Assembly: GCA_016712105.1 (NCBI GenBank)
Contig: JADJRU010000004.1
Location: 139,875 to 203,874, forward strand
Reading direction: 5' to 3'
From: Ahniella sp.
GTDB taxonomy: Bacteria; Pseudomonadota; Gammaproteobacteria; Xanthomonadales; Ahniellaceae
Length of the DNA stretch: 64,000 nt
The notes under the pieces were generated by a model. That model ran no database searches. It saw nothing but the letters and a program-made list of their open reading frames with translations, and was not told where the DNA came from. Positions 53,632-61,723 of this stretch are shown here, piece after piece. Made by a program: the position numbers and the translations under genes. Numbering within the stretch: position 1 is the stretch's first letter; each line of letters begins with the position of its first letter.

Positions 53632-53931
53632 ATGAACCGAATGGATCCTGCCGATCTCAAATCGTTTGCGCGCAAGTACATTTGGTGGAAATCACCGGAT
53701 GAAGCGGTGCTGCACCCTGTTCGCGTGATTTCGCAGGTAATGGAAATCGGAGACTTCGATGACGTGAAGAGGCTGAATGAGCTTGTTGGTGATGCGGTGT
53801 TCGTCGAGGCGCTACAACAGGCCGATGCGGGTACGTTCAGACCTCGCTCGTGGCACTACTGGCATTACCGGCTGGGCCTGGCGCATGATTCATCGCAGAT
53901 TCCGCCTATGCCCTTGCGGAAAGTCGAGTGA
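53632..53931 (+). CDS. Putative antitoxin of an AbiE-like pair (DUF6922-like)
   Basis: A 99-residue cytoplasmic protein. The pattern FARKYIWWKSPDEAVLHPVR, then VMEIGDFDDVKRLNELVGDA and a Trp/His-rich end (RPRSWHYWHYRLGL) resembles the short DUF6922-type proteins encoded next to AbiEii/AbiGii nucleotidyltransferases. Its TGA (53929-53931) overlaps the GTG start of that partner (53928-53930), the arrangement expected for a toxin-antitoxin pair. The antitoxin role is inferred from context, since no DNA-binding helix-turn-helix is evident. Confidence 0.65.
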   Translation: MNRMDPADLKSFARKYIWWKSPDEAVLHPVRVISQVMEIGDFDDVKRLNELVGDAVFVEALQQADAGTFRPRSWHYWHYRLGLAHDSSQIPPMPLRKVE

Positions 53932-54593
53932 CTGCATTCACTCCCCGTCGCGATATCCTGCCGCCGGCACAGAATCTTCTTTGGCCGGAGCTTCGTAATG
54001 CCGCTGCACTCGGTTTCGTCCTTTACGGAGGCACGGCTATCGCGTTGCGCCTTGGACATCGACAGTCCGTGGATTTCGACTTCTTTGCCAAACGTCCACT
54101 TGATCGGGATGCCATGCGTGAAGCGCTCCCATTCTTGTCAACTGCAACAGTCATCCAGGACGAGCCGCGGTCGTTCACAGTCCTCGTTCCTTTTCCCGGC
54201 GAGGAGGAATCGCATGTAAAAATCTCCTTTTTCGGCGGAATCCATGTCGACAGAATTCGCGAGCCGGATTGGACCGACGACGGCAACCTGCTAGTGGCGT
54301 CTTTGGACGATTTGATGGCGACCAAGTTGAAAGTCATTCTGCAACGCGTCGAGGCGAAGGACTATCAAGATGTCGCTGCCATGATTGCGGCGGGCGTCAA
54401 TCTTGGGACCGGATTGTCGGCCTCGCGTCAACTTTATGGAAACACCTTCCAGGCCAGTGAAGCGATCAAGGCGCTTGTCTACTTTGAAGGCGGCGATTTG
54501 AGCTCACTATCTGACTCGGATCGGCAAACGCTGATTCGCGCTGCTACTGAGGTGCGCACTTTGTTCGAACCACGGAACCCCATGATCCCCTGA
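53928..54593 (+). CDS. Nucleotidyltransferase AbiEii/AbiGii toxin family protein
   Basis: 221 residues from a GTG overlapping the upstream stop. The nucleotidyltransferase core is seen as GFVLYGGTAIALRLGHRQSV followed by DFDFFAK (G-G-T-A and the D-x-D metal ligands, about residues 30-57). Later comes the helix VASLDDLMATKLKVILQRVE with the conserved lysine, then AKDYQDVAAMIAAGV. In the AbiE system the homologous protein transfers nucleotides to stop growth during phage infection. This is a short, stand-alone family version paired with a small partner, so toxin activity is plausible but unproven. Both genes are intact. Confidence 0.82.
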   Translation: MTAFTPRRDILPPAQNLLWPELRNAAALGFVLYGGTAIALRLGHRQSVDFDFFAKRPLDRDAMREALPFLSTATVIQDEPRSFTVLVPFPGEEESHVKISFFGGIHVDRIREPDWTDDGNLLVASLDDLMATKLKVILQRVEAKDYQDVAAMIAAGVNLGTGLSASRQLYGNTFQASEAIKALVYFEGGDLSSLSDSDRQTLIRAATEVRTLFEPRNPMIP

Positions 54594-54791
54594 GTCGCGC
54601 GTTTTCAAGGAAACCCTTCATGGAAAAGGCTCTGCCAGCTCCGGAAGTGACTGATGCCAGCACGTCACCTTTAGCCCTCCCGGTCTCTGGCTGACTGCGG
54701 AAACATCCGATCCACGCCAGACAACCCGAAACAACGTCACGCTGAGCTAGCGTGGGGCGCCGTTACACAATGTTGCGCCGTCGCGATTCAT

Positions 54792-54817
54792 AACTGTACA
54801 GGTTGTTCTGTATAGTT
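54792..54817. promoter_or_regulatory. Operator of the efflux regulator
   Basis: Inverted repeat AACTGTACAG, 6-base spacer, CTGTATAGTT (9 of 10 positions match), ending six bases before the tetR-type start codon. A TetR dimer site overlapping its own promoter is the natural reading and would give autoregulation and control of the pump genes. Confidence 0.75.
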
Positions 54818-54823
54818 ACTCAC

Positions 54824-55390
54824 ATGACCAGACCCCCGAAAGCCCGACTCAAGATCCTCCAGGCCGCCCGACGGATTGTCGAATCGCGTGGCGCCGGGCA
54901 TCTCACGTTCGAGGAACTCGCAGTCGAAAGCGGCGTGACCCGCGGCGGGATCACCTATCACTTCCCGACCAAAGAGGCCTTGCTGAAGGGCCTGATCGAA
55001 GCCGACCTGGTCGACTGGGACCAGAGCGCCGCCGAAATGGCCGGTGCCTGCCCCTGCCCGCGCACCGCGGACGTCATCGGTCAGATCCGATGCAATCTCG
55101 ACACCAAGGATGAGGGCCACAAGCGCTTTGTCACCGGGATGATCAGCGCGTCAATGGTCGATCCGTCGCTGCTGGACCCGGTCCGAGAGCACCACCGCCG
55201 CAAATTCGAGCACTGGACCTGGGACGAGGCAGAACTGAAGCGTTACGTGTTGCTGCTGGCGACCGAAGGCCTGTTCTGGCAGGACTTCTTCAACCTCGAT
55301 CCCCTCAAACCCGAAATCAAGGCACGCGTTGTCTCATTGATTGAGCAACTGGTGCAGGACCCTGGCCTCATGTCGCCCAAGAGCGACTGA
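54824..55390 (+). CDS. TetR/AcrR family repressor of the efflux operon
   Basis: 188 residues from ATG 54824, just after the palindromic operator. The N-terminal DNA-binding domain is typical (RLKILQAARRIVESRGAGHL then TFEELAVESGVTRGGITYHF and PTKEALLKGLIEADL). The C-terminal ligand domain (about 65-188) has a Cys-Pro-Cys-Pro stretch (AGACPCPRTADVIG), unusual for the family and a possible redox or metal feature. It lies 50 bases upstream of the adaptor gene in the same direction. It presumably represses the operon until a drug-like ligand binds. Confidence 0.9.
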   Translation: MTRPPKARLKILQAARRIVESRGAGHLTFEELAVESGVTRGGITYHFPTKEALLKGLIEADLVDWDQSAAEMAGACPCPRTADVIGQIRCNLDTKDEGHKRFVTGMISASMVDPSLLDPVREHHRRKFEHWTWDEAELKRYVLLLATEGLFWQDFFNLDPLKPEIKARVVSLIEQLVQDPGLMSPKSD

Positions 55391-55440
55391 GCACCGTTCC
55401 ATTTTCCACCCCTCTTATTCGACCCGACTTGGACGTCACC

Positions 55441-56646
55441 ATGATCAATCGTTCCCTGCGTTTGCCCCTTTTGCTCGCCCTCACCAGCGCCCTGCTGGTC
55501 GCTTGCGGTGGCCCGGGTGGCCCGCCTCAAATGCCCCCTCAGGATGTATCCGTCTCCACGGTCGTCGAAAAGGAAGTGAAGGACTGGGACGAATACAGTG
55601 GGCGAATCGAAGCCGTCGATTCCGTCGAACTCCGCCCGCGTGTGACCGGCTACCTGGCTGGTGTGCACTTCCGCGAGGGCGGAACGGTCGCCAAAGGCGC
55701 ACTGCTGTTCACGATCGATGACCGCGAATATCGTGCCGCAGCGGCTGCTGCCGAAGCCGATATCGCCCGTGCAACAGCTCGGCTGGAACTGGCTGATCGC
55801 GAACTCGCGCGCAGCCAGATGCTGGTTGAGGCACGCGCGGTTTCCAAGGGCGAACTGGATATCCGCAAGGGCGAACAGGCTCAGGCCGCTGCCGATCTGC
55901 TTGCCGCGCAGGCACGCAAACAGCAAGCCGAATTGAACCTGAGTTTTACGCGCGTGACGGCACCCATTGCCGGCCGGATTGGCGCCGCGCTGGTGAAGCC
56001 GGGCAATCTGGTTGCGCCGGGCGAAACCCTGCTGACCACCTTGGTGTCGATTGATCCTGTGCATGTAGTGTTCGACGGCGACGAGCGTGCCTATCTGCGA
56101 TATCAGCAGATGTCGCGCAGTGGTGAACGCGGCAGTTCCCGCGACACGGCAAACCCGGTGGAAGTGGCGCTGGCCGATGAAGCCACATTCATGCACCGCG
56201 GCCAGATGGACTTCGTTGACAACAGCATCAATCCGACCACGGGCACGATCCGCGGCCGCGCCGTGTTGGCCAATCCTGATGGCGTGTTCACGCCGGGACT
56301 GTTTGCGCGGGTGCGATTGATGGGTGCCAATCCCCGTCGTGCCTTGCTGATCCACGATCAGGCCATTCTGACCGACCAGGACCGCAAGTATGTCTGGGTC
56401 GTGGATGCCAAGGGCGGCGCGGCACGCAAGGACATCGAGCCGGGTGAATCGGTTGATGGCCTTCGCGTCGTCGAACGCGGACTCACGGTCGGCGACCGGG
56501 TCGTGGTGAATGGCGTTCGCAAGATCTTCTTCCCGGGTCAACCGCTGAAACCGCGAGAAGTGCCGATGGACGACCCTTTGCAGGCGGCCGCCGCACCGGC
56601 TCAACTCGAAGCGCCAGCGGCCACCAGCCCGAAGAGCGAGGGCTGA
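55441..56646 (+). CDS. RND efflux periplasmic adaptor lipoprotein (MexE-like)
   Basis: Membrane-fusion subunit linking the inner-membrane pump to the outer-membrane channel. 401 residues from ATG 55441, with lipoprotein signal LLLALTSALLVACGG. Domains in order are the barrel-sandwich/lipoyl first half (VTGYLAGVHFREGGTVAKGA, LLFTIDDREYR), the alpha-hairpin (about 95-165, ARATARLELADRELARSQML), the lipoyl second half (RVTAPIAGRIGAALVKPGNL), the beta-barrel (NPTTGTIRGRAVLANPDGVF) and the membrane-proximal part (AILTDQDRKYVWVVDAKGG). The layout and F-T-P-G-L-F-A-R-V motif place it with the MexE/AdeA-type group. It is followed within four bases by the permease start. Confidence 0.93.
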   Translation: MINRSLRLPLLLALTSALLVACGGPGGPPQMPPQDVSVSTVVEKEVKDWDEYSGRIEAVDSVELRPRVTGYLAGVHFREGGTVAKGALLFTIDDREYRAAAAAAEADIARATARLELADRELARSQMLVEARAVSKGELDIRKGEQAQAAADLLAAQARKQQAELNLSFTRVTAPIAGRIGAALVKPGNLVAPGETLLTTLVSIDPVHVVFDGDERAYLRYQQMSRSGERGSSRDTANPVEVALADEATFMHRGQMDFVDNSINPTTGTIRGRAVLANPDGVFTPGLFARVRLMGANPRRALLIHDQAILTDQDRKYVWVVDAKGGAARKDIEPGESVDGLRVVERGLTVGDRVVVNGVRKIFFPGQPLKPREVPMDDPLQAAAAPAQLEAPAATSPKSEG

Positions 56647-56649
56647 TCC

Positions 56650-59600
56650 GTGGCGCATTCCGACTTTCCAAGATATTCGTCGACCGCCCGATCCTGGCGG
56701 CCGTTCTGTCGATCCTGGTCTTTGTAGCCGGCCTGATCGCCATGCCGAACCTGCCGATCAGCGAGTACCCGGAAGTGGTGCCGCCATCCGTGCAGGTGAC
56801 CGCGATCTATCCGGGCGCCAATCCCAAAGCCATTGCCGACACTGTTGCCGCACCGCTTGAAGAAGCGATCAACGGTGTCGAAAACATGATCTACATGAAA
56901 TCGGTCGCAGCGTCGGATGGCACCATGAGTCTGACGGTAACGTTTGCCCAAGGCACCGATATCGACCTTGCCGCCGTGCAGGTTCAGAACCGCGTGGCAC
57001 AAGCCCTGCCCCGCTTGCCGGAAGCCGTGCGGCAATTGGGCGTGACGACCGCGAAAGCTTCGCCGAACATCACCATGGTCGTGCACCTGACGTCGCCGGA
57101 CAAAACCTACGACGCGCTGTATCTGTCGAACTTTGCGAATCTGCGCGTCAAGGATGAACTGGCACGGTTGCCCGGTGTCGGTCAGGCCCTCGCGTTCGGC
57201 GCTGGCAACTACGCCATGCGCATCTGGCTCGACCCGGACGCAGCGGCCACCCGGGGTTTGACGGCCAGTGACATCCTCAATGCCATTCGCGAACAGAACC
57301 AGCAAGTCTCGGCAGGTGCCATTGGCGCCGCACCGATGCCGAATGGCAGCGGCGTGCAGTTGTCGATCAACGCTCAAGGCAGCCTTGAATCTCCCGAAGC
57401 ATTTGCCGACATCATCCTGAAAACCGACGGTGAGGCCATCACACGGCTCGCCGACGTGGCACGCATCGAACTGGGCTCCAACACCTACGCATTACGCTCG
57501 CTGCTCGACAACGAAGATGCCGCGGCGATCGTCATTTTCGAGGCACCCGGCGCAAACTCGATCGCCTTGTCCGATGCCGTGCGCGAACGGATGGCCGATC
57601 TGGAACGCGGATTTCCGCAGGGCGTGAAGTGGAGCGTTGAATACGATCCCACCGTGTTCGTCCGTGAGTCGATTCAGTCCGTGATCACCACGTTGCTCGA
57701 AGCCATCGCCCTGGTGGTGATCGTGGTTGTGCTGTTCCTGCAGACCTGGCGCGCCTCGTTGATCCCTCTGCTGGCTGTGCCGGTGTCGATTGTCGGCACG
57801 TTTGCGGTGCTGTGGTTACTGGGCTTTTCGCTCAATGTGCTGACCTTGTTCGGTCTGGTGCTGGTGATCGGCATTGTGGTCGACGATGCCATTGTGGTGG
57901 TGGAAAACGTTGAACGCCATATCGCCGAAGGACTCTCGCCGCGCCATGCCGCACACAAGGCGATGAGCGAAGTATCGGGCCCCATTATCGCGATCACACT
58001 CGTGCTGGCGTCGGTGTTTGTACCGCTCGCCTTCCTCGATGGCGTCACAGGCCAGTTCTATCGCCAGTTCGCGGTCACGATTGCGGTCTCCGTATTGATC
58101 TCGGGTTTCAACTCGCTCACCTTGTCGCCGGCGTTGGCAGCCGTGCTGTTGCAACCACACGGTGCACCAAAAGACGCCCTCGGACGATTCATCGAGCGTG
58201 TGTTCGGCAGGTTTTTCGGCTGGTTCAACCGAGTCTTCCAGCGTGGCGGTGATCGTTATTCGGGCCGCATTGGCGGCACGATTTCGCGTGCACCACGTTT
58301 GCTCGCCGTTTATGCGGTCCTGCTGGTGGCGGCGTTCTTTGCGTTCCGTGCAGTACCCACCGGCTTCATTCCCACGCAGGACAAGCAGTACCTGTTCGCA
58401 GGTGTGCTGCTGCCGGAAGGCGCGACACTGGATCGCACCGATGCCGTCATGCGGCGGATGGGCGAGATCGCGCTGAACACACCCGGCATCACCAATGCCG
58501 TACAGTTTCCTGGCCTCAATGCCATCCACTTCGTCAACACACCGAATATCGGCCTGATGTTCGTGGGTCTTGATCCGGCAACCGAGCGGGATCAGTCCGC
58601 TGCAGAACTCGCACAGAGCCTCAACATGCAGTTCAGCCAGATCCAGGAAGGCCTGGCGTTTGCATTGCTGCCGCCGCCGGTACTTGGGTTGGGTAATGCC
58701 GCCGGTGTGGAAGGCTTCGTGCAGGATCGCTCAGGCCTTGGCTATGGCGAACTCAACACGCAGACTCAAGCGCTCGTCGGCGCAATCCGGCAGACACCCG
58801 GTTTCGATCCTTACTCGGTGCTGACTTCGTTCCAGTCGAACGTGCCGCAACTCGACGCGACCATCGATCGCACCAAAGCCAAGGAACAAGGTCTGGTGCT
58901 CAGTGACGTGTACGACGCACTGCAGGTCTATCTGGGTTCGGCCTATGTCAACGACTTCAACCTGTTCGGTCGCACTTACAGCGTTTACGCACAGGCCGAC
59001 CATGGGTTCCGCGATGATGTCGGTGACCTGTCCCGCCTGAAGACCCGCAATGCCAATGGCGACATGGTGCCCCTGGGCAGCGTGGTGTCGGTGGTGCCGA
59101 GTTACGGACCCGATCCGGTGATCCGCTACAACGGTTATCCGGCAGCCGATCTTTCCGGCGGCATTGATCCTTCGTCGATGTCGTCGACGCAGGCGGTCAC
59201 CACCGTGTCGGGTATGGCCGAGCAGATGCTGCCGCGTGGCATGACCTTGGCGTGGACTGGCCTCACTTTTGAGCAGGTCAACCAGAGCAACATGGCGCTG
59301 CTGGTGTTTCCGCTCTGTGTGCTGCTGGTTTACCTCGTACTGGCCGCACTGTACGAGAGCTGGTCACTGCCACTGGCCGTGATTCTGATCGTGCCGATGT
59401 GCCTGCTCTCTGCGATGGGCGGCATCTGGCTCGTCAATTTCCTGCATGGTTTGAGCCTGGCGATCTGGCCACCCACTTACCCACCCAACTTTCTCGACAA
59501 CAACATCTTCACTCAGATCGGATTGGTCGTGCTGATGGGGCTGGCATGCAAGAACGCCATCCTGATCGTCGAATTCGCACGTGATCTGGAGGAAGCCGGC

Positions 59601-59879
59601 AAAAGTATCGTCGATGCCGCCATCGAAGCCTGTCGACTGCGACTCCGCCCGATCCTGATGACGAGCTTCGCGTTCTGTGCCGGTGTGTTGCCGCTGGTGT
59701 TTGCGTCCGGTGCCGGCGCCGAAGTGCGCCATGTGATGGGCGTGACGGTGTTGGCCGGCATGCTGGGCGTCACGTTCTTCGGTCTGTTCTTCACGCCCGT
59801 GTTCTACGTGGTGATCCGCACGCTGGCCGAACGCCGGGCTGCGCGCACCGCAGCCAAGGAGGCACCACATCATGCTTAA
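56650..59879 (+). CDS. RND efflux inner-membrane permease (HAE1, MexF-like), one frameshift at the start
   Basis: Proton-driven drug exporter, about 1,076 residues. GTG 56650 gives MAHSDF and, after one missing T near 56665, SKIFVDRPILAAVLSILVFV, the normal HAE1 N-terminus. From 56742 the frame is open to the stop. The two large periplasmic loops have usual segments (VQVTAIYPGANPKAIADTVA, YDPTVFVRESIQSVI). TM4 carries the paired aspartates of the proton relay (IVVDDAIVVVENVERHI). Late motifs are FIPTQDKQYLFAGVLLPEGA and QIGLVVLMGLACKNAILIVE. Twelve membrane helices are expected. The stop overlaps the outer-membrane factor start by 8 bases, so the operon is complete. Confidence 0.93.
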
Positions 59880-61278
59880 GCCACTGTCCCTGATGATTGC
59901 TGTCTTGTTGCTCGGCGGATGCACGGTCGGTCCCGACTACGTTCGCCCGGATTCAGCGCTCCCGCAACAGTTCGACCAGGCTTCCGCCGAGGCAGCAGCG
60001 ATCACACCACCTTCGCAGTTGTGGGCGTCCTTCCAGGATCCGGAACTGGACCGGCTCATTGCCCGCGCCATGATCGCGAACAACAGCGTCAAACAAGCCT
60101 TCGCCCGACTGGAGGAAACCCGAGCGTTGAGCGGCCTGTCGCCTTACTCCCTGTTCCCGACCGTCACTGCTGATGCAGACGGCGAACGCAGCAAGCCAAG
60201 TGGCGACGACCCCTTCATCCCGTCCGATCAAGGTCGCACCGACAGCTATCAAGCCGGCTTCGACGCGATCTGGGAGATCGATCTGTTCGGCAGCCTGCGG
60301 AACCAGAACAAAGCCATCAAGGCGCGTGTCCAGGCTGATGCGGCTGAACTGGCGCAAGTCCGCTTGAGTATCGTCGCCGAAACGGCGCAGGCGTACTTTT
60401 CATGGCGCGGTGCACTGGCCCGACGCGCGCTGGCCGAACGGAATTTCGACGCGCTCGCCGAGAGTGTGCAGTTGATCGAAACTCTGGAACGCGCAGGGCG
60501 CAGTGATGCCCTCGCCGTGGCCCGCATCGGTGCGCAGCGCTCGGCGCAGGCCGCACGCGTGGCACAACTCGAAGCCGAAGTCGTGCGTCACGAACAACGC
60601 CTGAGTGTGCTCACGGCCCAACCACTCGCCACCCTGCGCGCTGATCTGACCATCGATCGGCCACTGCCTTCGTTGCCGGAACTCGTGGCCGTCGGCTCAC
60701 CACAAGACTGGCTGCAGCGTCGTCCGGATGTGGCCGCAGCTGAACGCCGATTGGCCGCTGCGTTTGCCGACGTTGGCACACAAACAGCCGAGTATTTTCC
60801 GAAGCTGACCTTGCTCGGCGGGTTCGGCTGGACCGCACAATCATTCGGCGATCTCGGCAACGGCAACGCTGAACGTTGGCGCTGGGGCCCTTCCCTCAGT
60901 TGGTCGTTCCTCGACTTCGGTCGGGTGCGCCAACAAGTCAGGGCTGCCGATGCCCGTGCCGACGGGGTCGCCGCAGCATTCGAGGAAACCGTTCTGAGAG
61001 CACTCGAGGAAGTCGAGAACGCACTGGCCGGTTATCGCGCCAGCAACCGCGCCGCGGTCGAATTGGATGCTGCCGCGAAACAAGCCGGCGAGTCCGCCCG
61101 ACTGGCGAAACTGCGATTCGAGGTAGGTGCCGACGATGCCCTGTCGATGCTGGATGCCGAACGCACGCGCATCGACTTCGAGTCGCAGGCGCTGGATGCC
61201 CAGGTTGCTCGTGCCACGGCGCCTTGCTCAGCTTTACAAGGCACTGGCCGGGATTTTGCGGCCAGCAAGCCGGAATGA
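59872..61278 (+). CDS. RND outer-membrane efflux lipoprotein (OprM/NodT type)
   Basis: Trimeric outer-membrane channel of the pump. 468 residues from ATG 59872, with lipobox VLLLGGCTVGPDYVRP (Cys17). Two OEP repeats are visible (about 60-245 and 265-460), with helices such as QLWASFQDPELDRLIARAMI and NNSVKQAFARLEETRALSG, and motifs AIWEIDLFGSLRNQNKAIK, DWLQRRPDVAAAERRLAAAF and GPSLSWSFLDFGRVRQQVR. The last 25 residues look wrong in this frame: an indel near 61218 would give the natural ending RRLAQLYKALAG instead of ALQGTGRDFAASKPE. Function is probably not affected in the real genome. Confidence 0.92.
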   Translation: MLKPLSLMIAVLLLGGCTVGPDYVRPDSALPQQFDQASAEAAAITPPSQLWASFQDPELDRLIARAMIANNSVKQAFARLEETRALSGLSPYSLFPTVTADADGERSKPSGDDPFIPSDQGRTDSYQAGFDAIWEIDLFGSLRNQNKAIKARVQADAAELAQVRLSIVAETAQAYFSWRGALARRALAERNFDALAESVQLIETLERAGRSDALAVARIGAQRSAQAARVAQLEAEVVRHEQRLSVLTAQPLATLRADLTIDRPLPSLPELVAVGSPQDWLQRRPDVAAAERRLAAAFADVGTQTAEYFPKLTLLGGFGWTAQSFGDLGNGNAERWRWGPSLSWSFLDFGRVRQQVRAADARADGVAAAFEETVLRALEEVENALAGYRASNRAAVELDAAAKQAGESARLAKLRFEVGADDALSMLDAERTRIDFESQALDAQVARATAPCSALQGTGRDFAASKPE

Positions 61279-61309
61279 GGTTCGACTGAACACCAACGCG
61301 GCGGCTCGC

Positions 61310-61376
61310 CGGGCGGGGGGGGGGGGCCCCCCCCCGCCGGGGGCCCCCCCCCCCCCCGGGGGGGGGGGGGGCCCCC
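61310..61376. other. G/C homopolymer block, probable assembly artefact
   Basis: About 65 bases made only of alternating runs of G and C (up to about 15 each), with no resemblance to either flank. It resembles a gap-fill or base-caller artefact rather than biology, and the true distance between the pump operon and the repeats downstream may differ. Confidence 0.7.
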
Positions 61377-61408
61377 GTTTTTCAGGAACTTGCCACCAAA
61401 CCGGACCT

Positions 61409-61566
61409 GTGGGAGCGGCTTCAGCCGCGATGCGGCGGAGTTTCAGACTGCCCCGGATCGGCCCTCCCCGATGTTCGGGGAGGGTTGGGAGGGGTTAGGC
61501 AAACACTTCGGCTTCAGCCGCGATGCCTCGAACCCGGTCGCATCGCGGCTGAAGCCGCTCCCACAG
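61409..61566. repeat. Dispersed palindromic repeats in inverted order, with copy 3 of the TTTGCCTAA element
   Basis: GTGGGAGCGGCTTCAGCCGC at 61409 is repeated inverted at about 61541-61566 (GCGGCTGAAGCCGCTCCCAC), a REP type common in Pseudomonas and Xanthomonadales. Between them, 61452-61512, lies an inverted copy of the 54-base element also found at 28974 and 29977 (CCCTCCCCGATGTTCGGGGA, then GGGTTGGGAGGGGTTAGGCA). Confidence 0.8.
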
Positions 61567-61723
61567 GTATTGCCGGATCGCTCGTTTTTCGAAGCGCCAT
61601 CCCGCCACAAAAGAGAACTTGCGCGCGTCGGCTGGGATGGTCTAGCTTCTTCCGGATCAACCGCGGATAGACAGGCAACCCCATGTCGGAATGCAACGCA
61701 GCACCAGTCGTGACCATCGGAGC

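Noticed and set aside
55243..56658. Minus-strand frame of 471 codons opposite the efflux adaptor
   Set aside because: Shadow of the adaptor and regulator genes, both of which have clear family motifs.
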